Assembly (NCBI GenBank): GCA_020846195.1
Contig: JADLEJ010000007.1
Span: 1 to 64,000, forward strand
DNA: 64,000 nucleotides
Origin: Nitrospira sp.
GTDB lineage: Bacteria > Nitrospirota > Nitrospiria > Nitrospirales > Nitrospiraceae
Reading direction: 5' to 3'
This document shows positions 53,298 through 62,328 of the stretch, in pieces (positions within the stretch are counted from its first letter, which is position 1; every line of letters begins with the position of its first letter). The position numbers were made by a program, and so were the translations under genes. A model generated the notes under the pieces. That model searched no databases. It was not told the DNA's origin and was given only the letters and a program-made list of their open reading frames with translations.

Positions 53298-54820
53298 GCA
53301 CTACCCAAGCCATCCTCAAGCAGCTGGGCATCCATGCCGTCAACCCAGGAGGAAGCACTGGTTCAGAATGGTGGTCCAGTCAATCCGGCACGCCTTTATT
53401 GACATCAATCAACCCCTCAACAGGAAAAATCATATCTGAAATAAACCCATGCATATCATACGATTACATACACATAACAAATGAATCGGTTGATACATTC
53501 AACTCGTGGCGAACTGTCCCCGCCCCGAAACGTGGAGAACTCGTTCGGCTTATCGGCCAGGCCCTGCGAGAAAAGAAAGATGACTTGGGAACCTTGGTCT
53601 CCATGGAAGTCGGCAAGATCAAAGCTGAAGGAGACGGCGAAGTCCAAGAGATGATCGACATGGCTGACTTTGCAGTTGGACAATCGCGGATGCTCTATGG
53701 AACGACGATGCAATCCGAACGGCCAGCCCACCGCATGTCGGAGCAGTGGCATCCTCTCGGCCCCGTTGGAGTCATTACAGCCTTCAATTTCCCCGTAGCC
53801 GTCTGGGCGTGGAATGCGTTTCTCGCTGCAATTGCCGGAGACACCGTCATCTGGAAGCCCTCTCCGAAGGCGCCCCTCTGCGCGATCGCCATTCAACACA
53901 TCTGCAATCGCGCGATGCAGCAACTAGGCTATCGCGGAGTGTTCTCGCTCTTCATCACGGATCAATCCAGCCTTGCCGAAACCATGGTACAAGACCCGCG
54001 CCTGCCGCTCATCTCGTTCACCGGATCAGTGGCAGTCGGTCGCCGAATCGCGTCAACCGTTGGCAGCCGCTTGGGACGGACACTGCTTGAGCTCAGCGGC
54101 AATAATGCCATCATCCTCGATGAGACCGCGGATCTCGAGCTGGCCCTGCGCGCCATTCTCTTCGGAGCCGTGGGGACCGCCGGCCAGCGCTGCACAACGA
54201 CCAGACGCCTGCTCGTCCACGAGTCGCGCTATGAGGAAGTGACCGCCAGACTCGTGAACGCCTACAGACACATCCGTATCGGAGACCCGCTGGAACCTGG
54301 CGTCCTAATGGGACCGCTGATCGATCAGAACGCCGTGGCAGCGTACCGTGCCGCTATTGAAGACATCAAACAGGAAGGCGGTGAGATTCTCTACGGCGGG
54401 CAGGTGCTGAACCGGCCCGGTCATTTCGTTGAACCGACTATCGTACGCGCGAACAATCACTGGCCCGTGGTCCAGCGCGAAACCTTCGCCCCGATCCTCT
54501 ATGTCATGACGTTCCGCACTATCGATGAAGCCATCCGCCTCCAGAACGATGTGCCGCAGGGACTTTCGTCGGCCCTCTTCACGACAAGGCTGCGCAACAG
54601 CGAGCAGTTTCTCTCCGCTGCGGGAAGCGATTGTGGAATCGCCAATATCAACATTGGCACATCCGGCGCGGAAATCGGCGGCGCATTCGGCGGCGAGAAG
54701 GACACAGGGGGCGGACGGGAGGCCGGATCAGACGCGTGGAAAGCCTACATGCGCCGTCAAACCAACACGGTGAATTGGGGCACGGATCTCCCGCTCGCAC
54801 AAGGCATCACCTTCGGCTGA
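53294..54820 (+). CDS. alpha-aminoadipate semialdehyde dehydrogenase (ALDH7)
   Basis: The 508-residue enzyme oxidises alpha-aminoadipate semialdehyde to aminoadipate with NAD. Family elements are TVPAPKRGELVRLIG, the cofactor site FNFPVAVWAWNAFLA, SFTGSVAVGRRI, the catalytic Glu in LELSGNNAII and the catalytic Cys in AGQRCTTTRRL, and the ALDH7-typical GAFGGEKDTGGGRE. Residues 36-66 are encoded by a strikingly AT-rich, AUA-rich stretch (53401-53500) but are the right length for the family, so there is no indel. ATG 53294 overlaps the upstream stop. Confidence 0.95.
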   Translation: MSTTQAILKQLGIHAVNPGGSTGSEWWSSQSGTPLLTSINPSTGKIISEINPCISYDYIHITNESVDTFNSWRTVPAPKRGELVRLIGQALREKKDDLGTLVSMEVGKIKAEGDGEVQEMIDMADFAVGQSRMLYGTTMQSERPAHRMSEQWHPLGPVGVITAFNFPVAVWAWNAFLAAIAGDTVIWKPSPKAPLCAIAIQHICNRAMQQLGYRGVFSLFITDQSSLAETMVQDPRLPLISFTGSVAVGRRIASTVGSRLGRTLLELSGNNAIILDETADLELALRAILFGAVGTAGQRCTTTRRLLVHESRYEEVTARLVNAYRHIRIGDPLEPGVLMGPLIDQNAVAAYRAAIEDIKQEGGEILYGGQVLNRPGHFVEPTIVRANNHWPVVQRETFAPILYVMTFRTIDEAIRLQNDVPQGLSSALFTTRLRNSEQFLSAAGSDCGIANINIGTSGAEIGGAFGGEKDTGGGREAGSDAWKAYMRRQTNTVNWGTDLPLAQGITFG

Positions 54821-54858
54821 GCGTCGAGCAACGGGGACAGGAGAGAAAGGAGACCCGC

Positions 54859-55470
54859 ATGGATCAAAATCGTGAACTCGATACACTCCTGGCGCACATG
54901 GTAGAGAAATTCGTTCAGCATAATCAGGCCGCACAAACACTGCGTGCCATGCTCGACGAGGCGGGGATCGGCCTGACTCCCGTCATCGATCACGTGACGT
55001 TGCGAACGCTTAATATCGATCGCCGAGCTGAGCAATTCACCGCTCTCGGATATGCCTTCGACGAAACGCTGGAATACGACGACTGGTACGCCAAGGTCTA
55101 TCGCAAGGCCGGCTACCCTGCGCTCTTTGTCGATCAAGCCTATGAGGGAAACCGCGGGCGCTCGAGCATTATTCCCGGCTGGGTTCAGAATTTCGGCGAC
55201 CAGGTCTTTCATCATGTCGCCGTGCGGGTAGAGGATGTCGAGAAAGCCGTCCAGCGCCTCAAGGACAAAAACATCGTATTCGCCGGAACGATCGTCGGGG
55301 CGAAAGGGGGCTCCCTCAGGCAGATTTTTTCTTCACCGGAAATGGTCCATGGGCATCCATTCTCAGTGCTGGAACTGGCCGAACGCCACCGGGGGTATCA
55401 AGGCTTTCTGCCTCCGCAAGCCGACAGCCTGATGAAATCGAGTGCGCCACATGTGGGTTCACGCAAATAA
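54859..55470 (+). CDS. HPPD-like Fe(II) dioxygenase of the vicinal-oxygen-chelate fold
   Basis: The 203-residue protein resembles the catalytic half of 4-hydroxyphenylpyruvate dioxygenase: metal ligand candidates are His in PVIDHVTLRTL, His in FHHVAVRVEDV, and Glu in FSVLELAERHRGYQGF; LRQIFSSPEMVHG is also HPPD-like. The position 38 bases after the ALDH7 gene suggests a lysine-pathway role, possibly on 2-oxoadipate as for the unrelated-looking but fold-related HglS (DUF1338). That reaction is inference. AAAGGAG precedes ATG 54859. Confidence 0.85.
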   Translation: MDQNRELDTLLAHMVEKFVQHNQAAQTLRAMLDEAGIGLTPVIDHVTLRTLNIDRRAEQFTALGYAFDETLEYDDWYAKVYRKAGYPALFVDQAYEGNRGRSSIIPGWVQNFGDQVFHHVAVRVEDVEKAVQRLKDKNIVFAGTIVGAKGGSLRQIFSSPEMVHGHPFSVLELAERHRGYQGFLPPQADSLMKSSAPHVGSRK

Positions 55471-55764
55471 CCCCTCGCCTTTCGGTCACGGTCGCTGCCC
55501 AGCGGCAACGCCCTAACCTAATATCGCAAGACACCTTGCGCTCGCGCCAACATCCTGTTAGGGTGACGCTTGATCGCGTAAGACCTCATGAGTTTAGGGG
55601 CCGCAGTATCCCTAGACGCAACGGAGTCCGACGCGATTTTTGTTTGCCCGCACGAGATCGTCCTGCATCTGCTGAGCACTCCCCGTTGGCCTTACATCCA
55701 TCGCTCGCAAGACCAGCCCGGCACAGTCGCGTGGTTTGTTCTCACATTTTCAAGAGGTGTATTT

Positions 55765-56712
55765 GTGTTTCATGATTTCCCATCAACATTCCGTGCGCTC
55801 CTCCGCAATGCCGCAGAGAGCGCCTATCACATCGCCATTGTGGCATTGAGCGGCGGCATCGCCCTATTGCTCCCGGCAGGCGCCAGATATGTTCTGTCCG
55901 TCTGGTCCCGCGTCGAGCACAACAAGCTTTCGCTGATCGCCATAGAAATGACCGTCGCCGTGCTCCTCATCGCAGGGCTGAATTTTCTCCATCGCAGCCT
56001 TCGCGACCGGACCCTGGCGGCGCACGCAACCGGAGCCGGCCTGGTCTCCTTCTTCCCCCGGCGTGCCCGAGGGGCTGAACGGCATATCAGACAACTCAAA
56101 GAAGATCAGGGAACAGGCCGCACGATCAAGGTGATCGGGTCAAGCGGGTACAGCACGCTGGTCGATCAGGTCGGCGACCTGTCATCGGTCCTCGACAAGT
56201 GCCTGGGCGCGCAAATCCTGTTGGTCAATCCCTATAGCCAGGAAACCAGCGCTCGCATCCAAGCTATTAGTCATCCTGGCTGCACACTGGACGGATTCCG
56301 GGAAGAAGTCCGGCAAAGCATCGCGCTGCTCAAACGCCTCAAGGCCATGGGCAAAGCGGTGAAGCTCAAGCTGTATGCCGATCCGCCCCTCGTCAAAATG
56401 GTTGTCCTGGGCGACTATTTATGGCTCCAGCACTATCACGCAGACCTGGACATCGAAACCATGCCGGAATATGTCCTGCAACGGAATCGAAAAACTCACG
56501 GACTCTATACGCTCTACGCGCACTACTTTGAGCAACGGTGGGAAAATCAGGAGATCCCTGAATACGACCTTGAGACTGACGAACTCGTCTTTCGAAGCAG
56601 GACTGGAAGCGAACTGCGGCGCGAACGATTTGAACTGAAGCCGAAAATGCAGGAAGCAGCAAGTTTGGCACACCCGCTCGAACTAGCCCCACAAGTTGCT
56701 CAGACCAATTAA
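55765..56712 (+). CDS. membrane protein with cytoplasmic PLD-like region
   Basis: The up to 315-residue protein has two transmembrane segments (residues 20-42 and 59-76: IAIVALSGGIALLLPAGA; IAIEMTVAVLLIAGLNFL) and a cytoplasmic domain (about residues 105-300) with IKVIGSSGYSTLVDQVGDL, ILLVNPYSQETS and LKLYADPPLVKMVVLGDYLW, reminiscent of phospholipase-D-superfamily or TIR/STING-associated-like folds but without a recognisable HKD motif. A GTG at 55765 with AAGAGGTG upstream is preferred; the frame is open back to an ATG at 55588. Function unknown. Confidence 0.6.
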   Translation: MFHDFPSTFRALLRNAAESAYHIAIVALSGGIALLLPAGARYVLSVWSRVEHNKLSLIAIEMTVAVLLIAGLNFLHRSLRDRTLAAHATGAGLVSFFPRRARGAERHIRQLKEDQGTGRTIKVIGSSGYSTLVDQVGDLSSVLDKCLGAQILLVNPYSQETSARIQAISHPGCTLDGFREEVRQSIALLKRLKAMGKAVKLKLYADPPLVKMVVLGDYLWLQHYHADLDIETMPEYVLQRNRKTHGLYTLYAHYFEQRWENQEIPEYDLETDELVFRSRTGSELRRERFELKPKMQEAASLAHPLELAPQVAQTN

Positions 56713-56838
56713 CGACTGCGTATCTCGCGCTGCATAGACCAACTCACGCAATCGACTCCTTGTCATTCCTTCAACCCTACGGCTCTCGCATCAAGGAGGG
56801 CCGCTCTTGATCGACCATATATTGATCCCCAATAACAA

Positions 56839-56867
56839 AGAGGGGGCCAGGTTACCCTGCCCCCTCT
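56839..56867. terminator. bidirectional hairpin between convergent genes
   Basis: AGAGGGGGC and GCCCCCTCT pair around an eleven-base loop. Position between the plus-strand gene ending at 56712 and the minus-strand gene ending at 56899 fits a shared terminator. The plus-strand side continues with CGTTC, a weak T tract. Confidence 0.75.
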
Positions 56868-56898
56868 CGTTCACCCCTCGGTATTCGATACGCCGGCG

Positions 56899-58404
56899 TT
56901 AGTCTCTTTCTGATCGATCCTCCGCGTCATCTTCAGGATGTGCGTGGTTCGACTCATCCAAGGGGGTCCCAACAGTCCCATTAAAATAGGCCACGGCTTT
57001 CCGCCAAGCCTGGCGGCCGATCTTCTTCCCCATTTTCCGGGAACGAACATCGCCTTCCACGAAATGAATCCCGCCGAACCTGCGAGAAATCCCCGCTTCA
57101 TCGGCGGCATCACTGAATTTCCCCCAAGTCAGCGTCACGTCGCTGGCCGGAACCAATCCAGGCTCAACCCTCGATGAACCTGCTGGGATGGTCACTGAAT
57201 GCCCAAAATAATCGCTCCCCGTAAACTCTTTCAGGACACGCGCCGCAGAGGCGCTAAAGATGCTGTGGCCAGACACATACTCGGCAAAGGGCGGGGTCAC
57301 CACCGTGGCGGCCTGATACGGCTGCCAGGCTGCACCGTCGATCAGCTGCGTCCCCAGTCCGGGGCCTGCCCATGCCCGCACCAATTGTCCGGCAAACACA
57401 AAATGGATCGCCGTCACAGGGCGAACATAATCGAATACCCGCTTCGCATGCCACGATGAGACACTGGCGTCGAGCACGGCATTCGTCATCGCAAAATAGA
57501 CTTTCACATCTTGATCAAGAGTGTGATGATCCCGGCGGGACACAAACTGTGCAAAGAGCGCCCAATGCCCTGGCGGCAATTCCGAGCTTGGACCATCGGC
57601 CCAATACTCCGCAATTACTTTCTCCCGATCCGTCAGATTTGCGCTGTACTCCAGCACCTGCCTGGCTTGCTTGATATATTGATGCGCCTCGGCAGGATAG
57701 AAATTAGGATCCTTGGGGAAGAACTGATTCGGCGACTTCAGCGCAAACGGAACAACCTTACCCCAATGAGGCGCAATGAATTTCTGCGTCACAAACCCTC
57801 CATGTCCATTGCTGACACGGAGCGGCTGCCACCGATTCGGATCGTTGACATGATCAGGATCGTTCACCGGCACATAGTTCGTATAGTCGGCATAGGCACC
57901 TGCGGCCAGATCTCCAAGCTGATTGGCCCCATCATGGTGCCTGAAATCCAACACCGCTTGGCAAGCCACGTTGCCGATACCAGAAGCCGTATGCGTATCC
58001 GTCGAATGATCGGCCGGATCATACCCCAGCTGCGCCATCGCCGCATCGAACTTCGCCTGTTCAGTCGGGAACAGATCGAGCAACGCGCGATAGGCGGCAA
58101 AACTGATCGCCTTCTGCTTATTGACCAACGTCCGTTCACCGACCGGCTGCCGAAGGGTACCGCCAAGCCTGGTTCCCACCGCCGTTGAATCGTACGGCGC
58201 CCATGCGTCGTACATGCAGGTGTGTGTGATGGCAAGCGCCCTTGCCACTATCGGTGGACCTGGGTGAGTGTCCCGAATGGCTTGGAGCGCAACCTCGTCC
58301 CACTTCACCACTACCGTATCATCGGCCTGAGCCACACCAAGCGACCCACAGGCAACCAGCGCCACGCCAAAACTTAATGCACATCGGTACAGCAGCCTAT
58401 GCAT
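56899..58404 (-). CDS. vanadium-dependent haloperoxidase/PAP2-family exported protein
   Basis: The 501-residue protein has a signal peptide (residues 1-27) and the three vanadate/phosphate-binding motifs of the VHPO/PAP2 superfamily: FDYVRPVTAIHF (RP), EYVSGHSIFSASAARV (SGH), and ISRRFGGIHFVEGD (SR...H). It may be a haloperoxidase or a phosphatase relative; substrates are not readable from the sequence. It is exported, probably periplasmic. Confidence 0.9.
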   Translation of the reverse strand: MHRLLYRCALSFGVALVACGSLGVAQADDTVVVKWDEVALQAIRDTHPGPPIVARALAITHTCMYDAWAPYDSTAVGTRLGGTLRQPVGERTLVNKQKAISFAAYRALLDLFPTEQAKFDAAMAQLGYDPADHSTDTHTASGIGNVACQAVLDFRHHDGANQLGDLAAGAYADYTNYVPVNDPDHVNDPNRWQPLRVSNGHGGFVTQKFIAPHWGKVVPFALKSPNQFFPKDPNFYPAEAHQYIKQARQVLEYSANLTDREKVIAEYWADGPSSELPPGHWALFAQFVSRRDHHTLDQDVKVYFAMTNAVLDASVSSWHAKRVFDYVRPVTAIHFVFAGQLVRAWAGPGLGTQLIDGAAWQPYQAATVVTPPFAEYVSGHSIFSASAARVLKEFTGSDYFGHSVTIPAGSSRVEPGLVPASDVTLTWGKFSDAADEAGISRRFGGIHFVEGDVRSRKMGKKIGRQAWRKAVAYFNGTVGTPLDESNHAHPEDDAEDRSERD

Positions 58405-58856
58405 ACGCCCTCCTTAGTTGAATACGCCAACAACCTCAATACCTCACTTGCGCTACGCTGCATAGAAATATATGAAGGTGAACGCGCTGTAAATGATTCC
58501 ATTAGTATTTTAATTACAGCCATTAATCCTTGCCGTTCGCACAAGCTCATACGCACACCATCGCTTTCTGTCGAATCGTCCAATGCAAGGCATGATCACA
58601 TCGTGGAGATCACAGCACTCCGCATCTGTCTCCTACGCCAGCGCCCGCTCTAACGACCCCTCACGCCCAGCAATCTTTGTCGCAAGCTCCAAGGTCGTAA
58701 TAACCATGCCCCCTCGGACTCGAACGCAGGCCTGCATTCTGGAACGGACCTTATGTGGCAAAGAGAGCATCGGGAACGAGGCTAGGCCGGAGTCAGCAGG
58801 GCGATACTCCAAGCATTACAGACTGATGACGAACTAGCTGAGGCAAACCGATCTGC
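58405..58856. other. intergenic, no gene recognised
   Basis: About 450 bases between two minus-strand genes. A locally AT-rich palindrome CTGTAA...TTACAG (about 58486-58518) lies about 80 bases upstream of the haloperoxidase start and could be a regulatory site; no further support. Confidence 0.4.
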
Positions 58857-60494
58857 TCACCGCGAGACCGAGGCTGCGGCGAGGCGGGCCGCATGATGCA
58901 GCGCATCGAGTCGTGAAGCATGATGATGGCCGGCCGGCACCAACCGCAAAATACCAAGCCCCTCCAGCACCTCCGTCACCGTGGCCTGCATGCCTACGAG
59001 AATAAGATGCTGATGATGCGCCTCAACCATGCGAATCATGTCCTCGACCGCCAGCGCGGCGGTCCCATCGATTGTCGGCACGGTCGATAGGTCCAGCACC
59101 ACCACCGAGAAGCTGCCCCATCCTGACACCCCCTCCAAGCGGCGCACCATGGCCTTGGCTGAACCGAAGCTCATTGGGCCATCGATGTGAATCAGAACGA
59201 TCCGGCCCTCGTAAGGACCCAGCACCGCCGCCTCTTCACTCGTCAGCGGCGATTCCGGAGTCTGGCCGGTAATGATCTGCAGGTTCATCAACTCGAGATC
59301 CGACATCCGTTTGACGAACAACACGCTCGCCAAGACCAACCCAACGCCCACGGCCATGATGAGGTCCGCCAGCACCGTCATCGCACAGACGACCGCCATG
59401 ATCGTGACGTCGGCGCGCGGCGCCTGCATGACGTGCTTGAGCATGCGCCAGTCGATAATGTCGACGCCGACCTTCACGAGAATCCCCGCCAGCACGGCAA
59501 GCGGAATCCGCTCCGCCAGCGGACCCAAGCCCAGAAGCACCGCCAGCAAAATCAGCGCATGCAGCGCGCCGGAAAGAGACGTTCTCCCGCCGGTCCGGAT
59601 ATTGATGACTGAGCGCATCGTCGCGCCCGCGCCCGGCAGGCCGCCGAACAAGCCAGCCACGGCATTGCCGATCCCCTGTCCGATCAACTCGCGGTTGGAG
59701 TCATGGTGCGTGCGCGTCATGTTATCGCAGACCAGCGACGTCAGCAGGCTGTCGATACTGCCAAGCAGCGCCAGGACAATCGCCTGCCCGATCACGATCT
59801 GCACAGCGTCAAGACGCAATGCAGGCAACACTGGCATGGGAAACGTCGTCGGGATTTCGCCGATTACCGGCGCACTGGGAAACACGAACAGGCCCAGCAC
59901 CGTCCCGGCAACCAATGCCAGCAATGGAGGCGGAATGATTTTCCCGACACGCTCTGGAGTTGCGGAGACAATCGCCAGCGACAACACACCGAGCGCCAGC
60001 GCATCGAGCACAGGGCTCATTAAAAGCGGAGGCAGCATGCCCAGCGTGGCAAGGACGCTTCCGGACTGGACCGCATGGCCGACCAGCGGAGCGGCTTGGA
60101 GAATAATGATGATCGCACCGATTCCGCTCATGAAACCGGAAATCACGGGATACGGCATCAAGGTGATGTAGCGCCCGACTCCGCTCAATCCCAGCAGAAT
60201 CTGCAGCCCGCCCCCCAAGATGACCGCCGAAAACGCCAGTGCCGGCTCCTGGCTAAACTGAACGAGAAGCCCGGCCATGACGACCGTCATTGGCCCGGTG
60301 GGACCCGACACCTGCGCAGGAGTGCCGCCAAACAACGCGGCAAACAGTCCGACGAAGATCGCGCCATAGAGACCAGCAATCGCCCCGGCGCCCGACGCCA
60401 CGCCAAAGGCGAGCGCCAGCGGCAGCGCGACAACCGCCGCGACAACCCCACCGGCGAGATCCCCGCGAAAATGAGTGAGCGATACACCCTGCAT
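58857..60494 (-). CDS. SulP-family anion transporter with STAS domain
   Basis: The 545-residue inner-membrane transporter has the SulP membrane domain (many hydrophobic segments across residues 15-400; GVVAAVVALPLALAFGVASG near the N-terminus; NAVAGLFGGLPGAGATMRSV) and a C-terminal STAS domain (about residues 440-545; LDLSTVPTIDGTAALAVEDM). Substrate could be sulfate, bicarbonate or another anion. ATG 60494 (MQGVSLTHFRGDLAGG) is the natural start; the frame is open to 60638. Confidence 0.93.
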   Translation of the reverse strand: MQGVSLTHFRGDLAGGVVAAVVALPLALAFGVASGAGAIAGLYGAIFVGLFAALFGGTPAQVSGPTGPMTVVMAGLLVQFSQEPALAFSAVILGGGLQILLGLSGVGRYITLMPYPVISGFMSGIGAIIIILQAAPLVGHAVQSGSVLATLGMLPPLLMSPVLDALALGVLSLAIVSATPERVGKIIPPPLLALVAGTVLGLFVFPSAPVIGEIPTTFPMPVLPALRLDAVQIVIGQAIVLALLGSIDSLLTSLVCDNMTRTHHDSNRELIGQGIGNAVAGLFGGLPGAGATMRSVINIRTGGRTSLSGALHALILLAVLLGLGPLAERIPLAVLAGILVKVGVDIIDWRMLKHVMQAPRADVTIMAVVCAMTVLADLIMAVGVGLVLASVLFVKRMSDLELMNLQIITGQTPESPLTSEEAAVLGPYEGRIVLIHIDGPMSFGSAKAMVRRLEGVSGWGSFSVVVLDLSTVPTIDGTAALAVEDMIRMVEAHHQHLILVGMQATVTEVLEGLGILRLVPAGHHHASRLDALHHAARLAAASVSR

Positions 60495-60847
60495 GACCGA
60501 CACAACCGACTCCTTCAGGGCGTCACGCCCGGGACAGTCGTAACAAACCTGCGTCCGGGAGTCTATCAAAAGAAATCTCTCCGCCCCGTCAACCGGAGAG
60601 ACTCGACAAAGCCCTGCCGGCCAATGGAATCCGCCCACAATTGCACGAAGAGACCAGGTTTTGCCGACCTGCGTGAAGATACCTAGCCAATCCTGTAATC
60701 GGCTGCCATCAAATCCCCAACATTATTTGAACTCCGCGCGCAGCGGCTCGGCATGAAGATTGCTGAAATTCTGGGCATGTATCTGGGCCAGAGCTGACCG
60801 AGAAACACCCAGGCACAAAACGGATAGTCTAAGAAGGAGGAGAACCG

Positions 60848-61213
60848 ATGAAGATGACGCGCATGAACGCACTGATGACCGTGGCTCTCGCAGCCGGCGT
60901 GGCCGGAATGTTCAGCCTGACCCCCGTGTGGGCGGAGACCGAGTACGTTTCCTCACCCAGCCCGAAGACTCAGGAGTTGGATACGAAACCCGGTCCGGCC
61001 TTTACGACCATCGATGGGAAAGTCAGCAAAATTGAAGGCAACGTGTATGTCGTCGAAGGGCCGGCCTACAATGCCATCGGGGGAGGAGCCAACTCCAATG
61101 AAGTCCGCGTCTTTGTCGGCAAAGACACCAAGAAGATCAGCGGAGAAAAGCGAGTGGGAGACAAGATTCGCGCGGAGCTGACGCAGGGCGGCTTCGCGAA
61201 TTCCATTCAGTAA
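60848..61213 (+). CDS. small periplasmic protein
   Basis: The 121-residue product has a signal peptide (residues 1-29, ending in VWAET). The mature part carries a Gly-rich, beta-type domain: FTTIDGKVSKIEGNVYVVEG, then VRVFVGKDTKKIS and KIRAELTQGG, resembling a small OB-like or PRC-like barrel. AAGGAGGAG at 60834-60842 supports the start, and a strong terminator follows. Function unknown. Confidence 0.8.
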   Translation: MKMTRMNALMTVALAAGVAGMFSLTPVWAETEYVSSPSPKTQELDTKPGPAFTTIDGKVSKIEGNVYVVEGPAYNAIGGGANSNEVRVFVGKDTKKISGEKRVGDKIRAELTQGGFANSIQ

Positions 61214-61243
61214 CCGCCGCATTCCGACTGAAGACCGAACCCT

Positions 61244-61280
61244 GAACGGGCTGGTCCGGAAGGACCAGCCCGTTCTGTTT
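61244..61280 (+). terminator. strong rho-independent terminator
   Basis: GAACGGGCTGGTCC and GGACCAGCCCGTTC pair perfectly over 14 bases around GGAA, followed by TGTTT, 30 bases after the stop of the small periplasmic protein. Confidence 0.93.
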
Positions 61281-61395
61281 CAAGTCAGAGCCTCCTCGCT
61301 GCTTCGCTCCGCTCCACCGTCATCGGTTCGACATCGCAGACGGCTCCAGCGAGAGATCCGAGAGCCCGCCCCTCGTTTTCAGTTATAGTACGCCC

Positions 61396-62298
61396 ATGCC
61401 GCCTCGATCCCATCGCCGCAACGCTCGATCGCCTCGCCGCAACGCCGGGCGGTCTCGCCGGCGCTCCCGGTTTGCCGCGCCGCGCCGATTCGCACAGTCC
61501 CGCTGGCGCGAGGGCCGGATGTTCTTTCGCGCGCTGGGGAGAACGACACCCGCCGTGCGCATCGTCGTCAGCGCGGCCTTGCTGCTCGTTCTCTGGCTGG
61601 CGGTGAATTGGACCTATCACGCGATTCTCAAACCGACCGAGGTGCTGTTTCCCCTGGATAATGCGCTCGATAAAAGTCCGGCAAAAACCTGGCAGGAATA
61701 CGGCGATCTCTTCCGCGAGCATTCGACAACCGTCATCACACCGGAATTGCTCGCCGCGTTGGCCCAGAGCGAAGGCGCAGGCAATCCCGTGGCGCGGACC
61801 TACTGGCGATGGCGCGCCTCATGGAATCCATTGGAGTGGTATCAACCGGCGTCGAGCGCGGTGGGCATGTACCAGCTCACCGACGGCACATTTCAACTGG
61901 CGAAGCGCTATTGCATTCACGATCACGAGGTGGCCGAAGACGGCCGCTGGCAAAACCTTCAGTCCTGCTGGTTCAACAGCCTCTACTCTCGCGTCGTGCC
62001 GAGCCATGCGATCGAGATGACCGCCGCGCTCCTCGACCGCAACGTCGCCAGTGCGATCAGCCACCGGCGAGCGGCCTCGCCGACACTGCAAAAGAGACAG
62101 GACCTCGCCGCCATCATCCATCTCTGCGGAGCGGGAGCGGGTCAGGATTACGCCAGGCGCGGATTCCGATTACTGCCGCATCAGCGCTGCGGCGACCACG
62201 ACGTGAGTCTCTATCTCGCGCGCATCAACGGATTGAAGCAGCAGTTCGCCCATCTGTCGTCTGGCAGCCAAGAACTACGGCCCGCCAAATCCCGCTGA
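61396..62298 (+). CDS. lysozyme-fold (transglycosylase-like) membrane protein
   Basis: The 300-residue protein has a very basic Arg-rich N-terminus (residues 1-42), one transmembrane segment (IVVSAALLLVLWLAVNWTYH) and a periplasmic lysozyme-like domain: LLAALAQSEGAGNPVARTYW with a candidate catalytic Glu, SSAVGMYQLTDGTFQLAKRY, and QDLAAIIHLCGAGAGQDYAR. This resembles SLT-type transglycosylases. It may cleave peptidoglycan. Start uncertain within the Arg-rich leader; the ATG at 61519 (MFFRALG) is an alternative. Confidence 0.8.
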   Translation: MPPRSHRRNARSPRRNAGRSRRRSRFAAPRRFAQSRWREGRMFFRALGRTTPAVRIVVSAALLLVLWLAVNWTYHAILKPTEVLFPLDNALDKSPAKTWQEYGDLFREHSTTVITPELLAALAQSEGAGNPVARTYWRWRASWNPLEWYQPASSAVGMYQLTDGTFQLAKRYCIHDHEVAEDGRWQNLQSCWFNSLYSRVVPSHAIEMTAALLDRNVASAISHRRAASPTLQKRQDLAAIIHLCGAGAGQDYARRGFRLLPHQRCGDHDVSLYLARINGLKQQFAHLSSGSQELRPAKSR

Positions 62299-62328
62299 CG
62301 ATACCGCCCTCGCGTGCGCGTGATGCAG

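Noticed and set aside
53401..53500. Inserted foreign segment in ALDH7
   Set aside because: The encoded segment has the normal family length and ends in the conserved TVPAPKRGE, so there is compositional change but no insertion.
59272..60171. 299-codon open frame opposite the SulP transporter
   Set aside because: Ser/Thr/Ile-rich shadow of hydrophobic membrane codons.
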